IMG/VR virus record: IMGVR_UViG_3300042539_001868
Coordinates: 1 to 62,195 of that record
DNA: 62,195 bases
DNA from: a virus
Strand: one strand, 5' to 3'
The notes below the pieces were generated by a model. That model was not told where the DNA came from and searched no databases. It saw only the letters and a list, made by a program, of their open reading frames with translations. The position numbers and the translations under genes are program-made. Of this stretch, positions 59,696 to 62,195 are shown piece after piece. Each line of letters begins with the position of its first letter. Position 1 is the first letter of the stretch.

Positions 59696-60859
59696 ATGTC
59701 TTGTCCAACACAATATTGTATTAATAATACTGGTTTAGGTTATGATGATAACTATACAAGTGGCGGTACATATAATAGTAATCCATACTATGTAGGTTCA
59801 TCAAGTGGTTATGTTATATATTTTTCCATATCATCTAATTCTTGGTGTTTATCAAACGCTTTAGGTGGTTCTTGTCTTTTATCAGGAAAATCACCATGTA
59901 CAAGTGTTTGTCCTGATTTATGTGATGAAATATTTTTTAGTGGTGTTTGTCCTACTCCAACACCAAGTCCTACAACAAATTGTGACACCTTTAACTTCGA
60001 TGCAATTTTTGATTGTTTATATGAGCCAACACCAACACCAACTCCAACATCATCATTAACACCAACTCCAACACCTACACCAACAGTAACAAATTTTTGT
60101 AGTATTGTTGGTATCGGAGCATCGATAACAGGAGTAACACCAACACCAACTTCAACATTAACACCAACACCAACCAAAACACCATCAGTTACAAGACCAT
60201 TTAATTTTTCAGGTGATGTTACATTTACTCCAACTGACACAACAATAAAATGCCCATCAAGTAAACAATTTCAAGATTGTTACAATGGAGAAATGTATTA
60301 TACCACAAATCCAATTGTAAATCCAAGCAGTGGTGAAACCACACAATTTATGATTTTCAAAGCCAACGTAAATGGAGTTTCAAAGTGTATCTCATATGTC
60401 GGCATTAATAATCAAGTCATAGGAAAAGATAACATTACTTTAGTTCAAGGACCGATAGGTTTATCTAACTTAGGTGAATGTGCTCTTTGCGTACCTGACC
60501 CAATACCAAGTCCAACACCTTCAATAACGCCTACTAATACCGTGACACCGACCATAACCCCATCGGCAACATTACCTCCAAATCAATATTACGTTTTGAA
60601 AAAATGTTTTAATGAAATACAATATATTATCCAAACTATTGCTCCTATAACCACAGTACCTGGTAATGTAATTGGTAATCAAATAACTAAAGAGTGTTGG
60701 GAATTTATGTACGTTTCTTCAAGTTACCCAACTTTACCTTTGGGTACAGTTGGGACATATATTGATGGTAACTATTTCCCGAATACAAGTGTTACGGTTT
60801 TTACTAATACGGAGTCACTTTCTGCATGTGAAAATTGTGCCTCTAACCCATCTGAATAA
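59696..60859 (+). CDS. Cys-rich, Thr/Pro-rich fibre protein
   Basis: 387 residues. The first 85 form a Cys-rich domain ([20 protein letters not shown] ... [18 protein letters not shown]). Stalks of TPTPT follow with short Cys inserts ([30 protein letters not shown]). A middle domain (about 185-275) has [19 protein letters not shown] and [14 protein letters not shown], then another stalk and a final domain ([29 protein letters not shown]) related to the GNCWEII domain in genes at 50430 and 53139. It probably forms part of the exposed fibre network. Start follows the TAG of the previous gene directly. Confidence 0.76.
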   Translation: MSCPTQYCINNTGLGYDDNYTSGGTYNSNPYYVGSSSGYVIYFSISSNSWCLSNALGGSCLLSGKSPCTSVCPDLCDEIFFSGVCPTPTPSPTTNCDTFNFDAIFDCLYEPTPTPTPTSSLTPTPTPTPTVTNFCSIVGIGASITGVTPTPTSTLTPTPTKTPSVTRPFNFSGDVTFTPTDTTIKCPSSKQFQDCYNGEMYYTTNPIVNPSSGETTQFMIFKANVNGVSKCISYVGINNQVIGKDNITLVQGPIGLSNLGECALCVPDPIPSPTPSITPTNTVTPTITPSATLPPNQYYVLKKCFNEIQYIIQTIAPITTVPGNVIGNQITKECWEFMYVSSSYPTLPLGTVGTYIDGNYFPNTSVTVFTNTESLSACENCASNPSE

Positions 60860-60861
60860 TT

Positions 60862-61089
60862 ATGACATCAATTGATTTGACATCTATAACAGGTTTAACT
60901 TATCCATACACCGTATATGTGTGTAATGTATATGGTGAGGATTGTATTTTAATTGCGGTTATTGAAAATACCGTACCTCCAAATAACGAAATTGCGTTAC
61001 CAATAGAATTTAATCAAGCACCTGCGGTTGGTATTAAAATTATAACAACTGATGGTTGTGAAAGATTTTTAACTTTCGACTGTATTTAA
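60862..61089 (+). CDS. Stand-alone 75-residue beta module of fibre proteins
   Basis: 75 residues: TSIDLTSITGLTYPYTVYVC, then CILIAVIENTVPPNNEIALP and IKIITTDGCERFLTFDC. Same module as at 46842 (N-terminus) and 59477, with the pattern SITG-x-x-xPY-x-(I/V)Y(V/L)C and a closing GCE-x-F. Three copies as separate proteins or domains in 15 kb suggest an interchangeable tip or junction unit. Confidence 0.76.
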   Translation: MTSIDLTSITGLTYPYTVYVCNVYGEDCILIAVIENTVPPNNEIALPIEFNQAPAVGIKIITTDGCERFLTFDCI

Positions 61090-61104
61090 AAAACAATTTT
61101 ACAA

Positions 61105-61111
61105 TATTTAT
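61105..61111 (+). promoter_or_regulatory. Candidate late promoter (TATTTAT) for SHAEG fibre
   Basis: Context CAATATTTATAATTAAAAAA, 17 bases before the ATG at 61129. Confidence 0.62.
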
Positions 61112-61128
61112 AATTAAAAAATAAGTGA

Positions 61129-62195
61129 ATGGCATTACTCACAAGTAGGGCTCTTGCAACAGGAGTCACAGGAACAGATTTAATACATATTGTTATAACG
61201 GGAGATACTTCACAAAATCCTGCGGGTTCTTCGTATAAAGCCGAAATTGACCAAGTTAAAGATTATCTATCAACTTTTTTTGTCAACTCAACAGGAAATA
61301 CTTCAGGTAATTGTATTACAGATTTATATGTTGATAATTTATATGGTTGTTCTCCAATAACAATTCATGATAGCATTCAAATAAATGGTTCAGGAAATAT
61401 TGGTGTTCTGTCAGTTGCTTTTGGAAGTGGTTGCGAATCTATTGGTGATTATTCATTTGTTCAAGGAGAAAGTTCTGCAACAGGTGAATATGGTTATAAT
61501 TCTACTTCTATAGTATCAGGTGTTATAACATTGGACGCGATTTACGGGGATGTTACTACAGAATTTAATACTGACATAGTATTGGATGATTTTAAATACG
61601 ATAATTTATATAGTGTAATATACACAAGAATTGGTAGTATTATTTTCAATGGTACAAATACAGTTATAACATTAAATGACGCATCAATTACTACAACTCA
61701 AGCTCATATAGGTAGTGATATATTCACTACTCCTTCAGGTAGTGATGTTTTTGTAGGTGGACATTTTTCTAACGCTAAAGGTAAAGATAATTTTTCAATA
61801 GCGATATACTCACATTCTGAGGGTAGTGGCAATAAAACATTTGGTGCTAACTCACACTCAGAAGGGGTGTCGAATATATCAAGAGGAATTGGTTCACACG
61901 CTGAAGGTAGAGGTACAATATCATCCGGTCTTTATTCACACGCAGAAGGTATTGATACTCAAGCAATAGGAGATTATTCACATGCTGAAGGTATTTCTAC
62001 CACCTCACAAGGTGAATATTCACACTCAGAGGGTAATCGAACTAATAGTCAAGGTGAATATTCACACTCAGAGGGTAATCGAACTAATAGTCAAGGTCAA
62101 TACTCCCACGCAGAAGGAGTTGAAACAATATCCGAGGGAACGCATTCTCATGCTGAAGGTAATGGCTCAAAAAGTTATGGGGATTCATCTCATGC
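61129..62195 (+). CDS. Tail fibre with SHAEG (YadA-head-like) repeats, 3' end outside window
   Basis: 355 codons are visible with no stop. The N-terminus MALLTSRALATGVTGTDLIH and the following 220 residues look like a structural base (VKDYLSTFFVNSTGN). From about residue 226, nine 14-residue repeats of the form YSH[AS]EG-x-x-T-x-S-x-G and the start of a tenth fill the rest. This pattern occurs in trimeric autotransporter heads (left-handed beta roll) and in phage fibres, where three chains form a rigid spike. It is therefore probably a trimeric receptor-binding fibre. ATG lies 17 bases after a late motif behind an A-rich leader. Confidence 0.85.
   Translation, partial: MALLTSRALATGVTGTDLIHIVITGDTSQNPAGSSYKAEIDQVKDYLSTFFVNSTGNTSGNCITDLYVDNLYGCSPITIHDSIQINGSGNIGVLSVAFGSGCESIGDYSFVQGESSATGEYGYNSTSIVSGVITLDAIYGDVTTEFNTDIVLDDFKYDNLYSVIYTRIGSIIFNGTNTVITLNDASITTTQAHIGSDIFTTPSGSDVFVGGHFSNAKGKDNFSIAIYSHSEGSGNKTFGANSHSEGVSNISRGIGSHAEGRGTISSGLYSHAEGIDTQAIGDYSHAEGISTTSQGEYSHSEGNRTNSQGEYSHSEGNRTNSQGQYSHAEGVETISEGTHSHAEGNGSKSYGDSSH
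62011..62094 (+). repeat. Perfect 42-bp tandem duplication in SHAEG fibre
   Basis: Bases 62011-62052 and 62053-62094 are identical (start ggtgaatattcacactcaga, end actaatagtcaa), encoding two identical 14-residue repeats. The neighbouring repeats differ, so this copy is recent. Confidence 0.95.

Noticed and set aside
1-62195. tRNA genes, integrase, attachment sites, IS elements
   Set aside because: I looked for cloverleaf-like segments, integrase motifs and paired inverted repeats around transposase-like genes and saw none; short intergenic gaps leave little room.

Overview
The window looks like part of a large tailed phage with a T4-type virion that infects a member of the Bacteroidota, probably a flavobacterium-like host. 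T4-type evidence is a gp23-like major capsid protein with a T4-style maturation site, a scaffold gene directly upstream, and a gp55-like late sigma factor. Host evidence is low GC, A-rich leaders instead of Shine-Dalgarno sites, two promoters of the Bacteroidota form (TATATTTG, one with TTTG 19 bases upstream), and a secreted protein with a type IX secretion (T9SS)-like C-terminus. Stops are almost all TAA or TGA, consistent with the standard bacterial code. I saw no tRNA, CRISPR array or insertion sequence, and no gene-free stretch over 300 bases.

Layout. (1) 1-4.3 kb, plus strand: end of a nuclease-like gene, prohead scaffold, major capsid protein, strong terminator. (2) 4.4-13.7 kb: small genes on both strands, each nearly its own transcription unit. 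They include two HNH endonucleases, a T9SS-like secreted protein, a CAP-domain secreted protein, gene remnants, and several proteins whose N-terminus looks like a capsid-targeting peptide ending in a prohead-protease site. (3) 13.7-20.6 kb, minus strand: probable baseplate/tail genes. (4) 20.6-39.5 kb, minus strand: one long close-packed block. Core genes (gp55-like sigma, PhoH, dUTPase, 3'-5' exonuclease) flank an approximately 12 kb AT-rich island of glycosyltransferases, methyltransferases and sugar or small-molecule enzymes. (5) 39.6-42.3 kb, minus strand: small proteins of probable virion role. (6) 42.3-62.2 kb, plus strand: tail-fibre-like proteins rich in Cys and in Thr-Pro linkers. One ends in a papain-like protease. 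A four-gene glycosylation cassette sits among them, headed by a GT60-type polypeptide GlcNAc-transferase. The window ends inside a fibre made of 14-residue SHAEG repeats.

How it may fit together. A TATTTAT motif lies shortly upstream of at least 15 genes and transcription units, including the scaffold and most fibre genes, and is the obvious candidate late promoter for the gp55-like sigma. Several products carry an N-terminal helix ending in [LIV]-x-E, like the capsid protein's cleavage site, suggesting a set of packaged and processed internal head proteins. The Thr/Pro-rich fibre stalks next to a polypeptide GlcNAc-transferase suggest mucin-like O-glycosylation of the phage's own fibres. These three functional links are inferences from sequence pattern and gene context; no similarity search was run.
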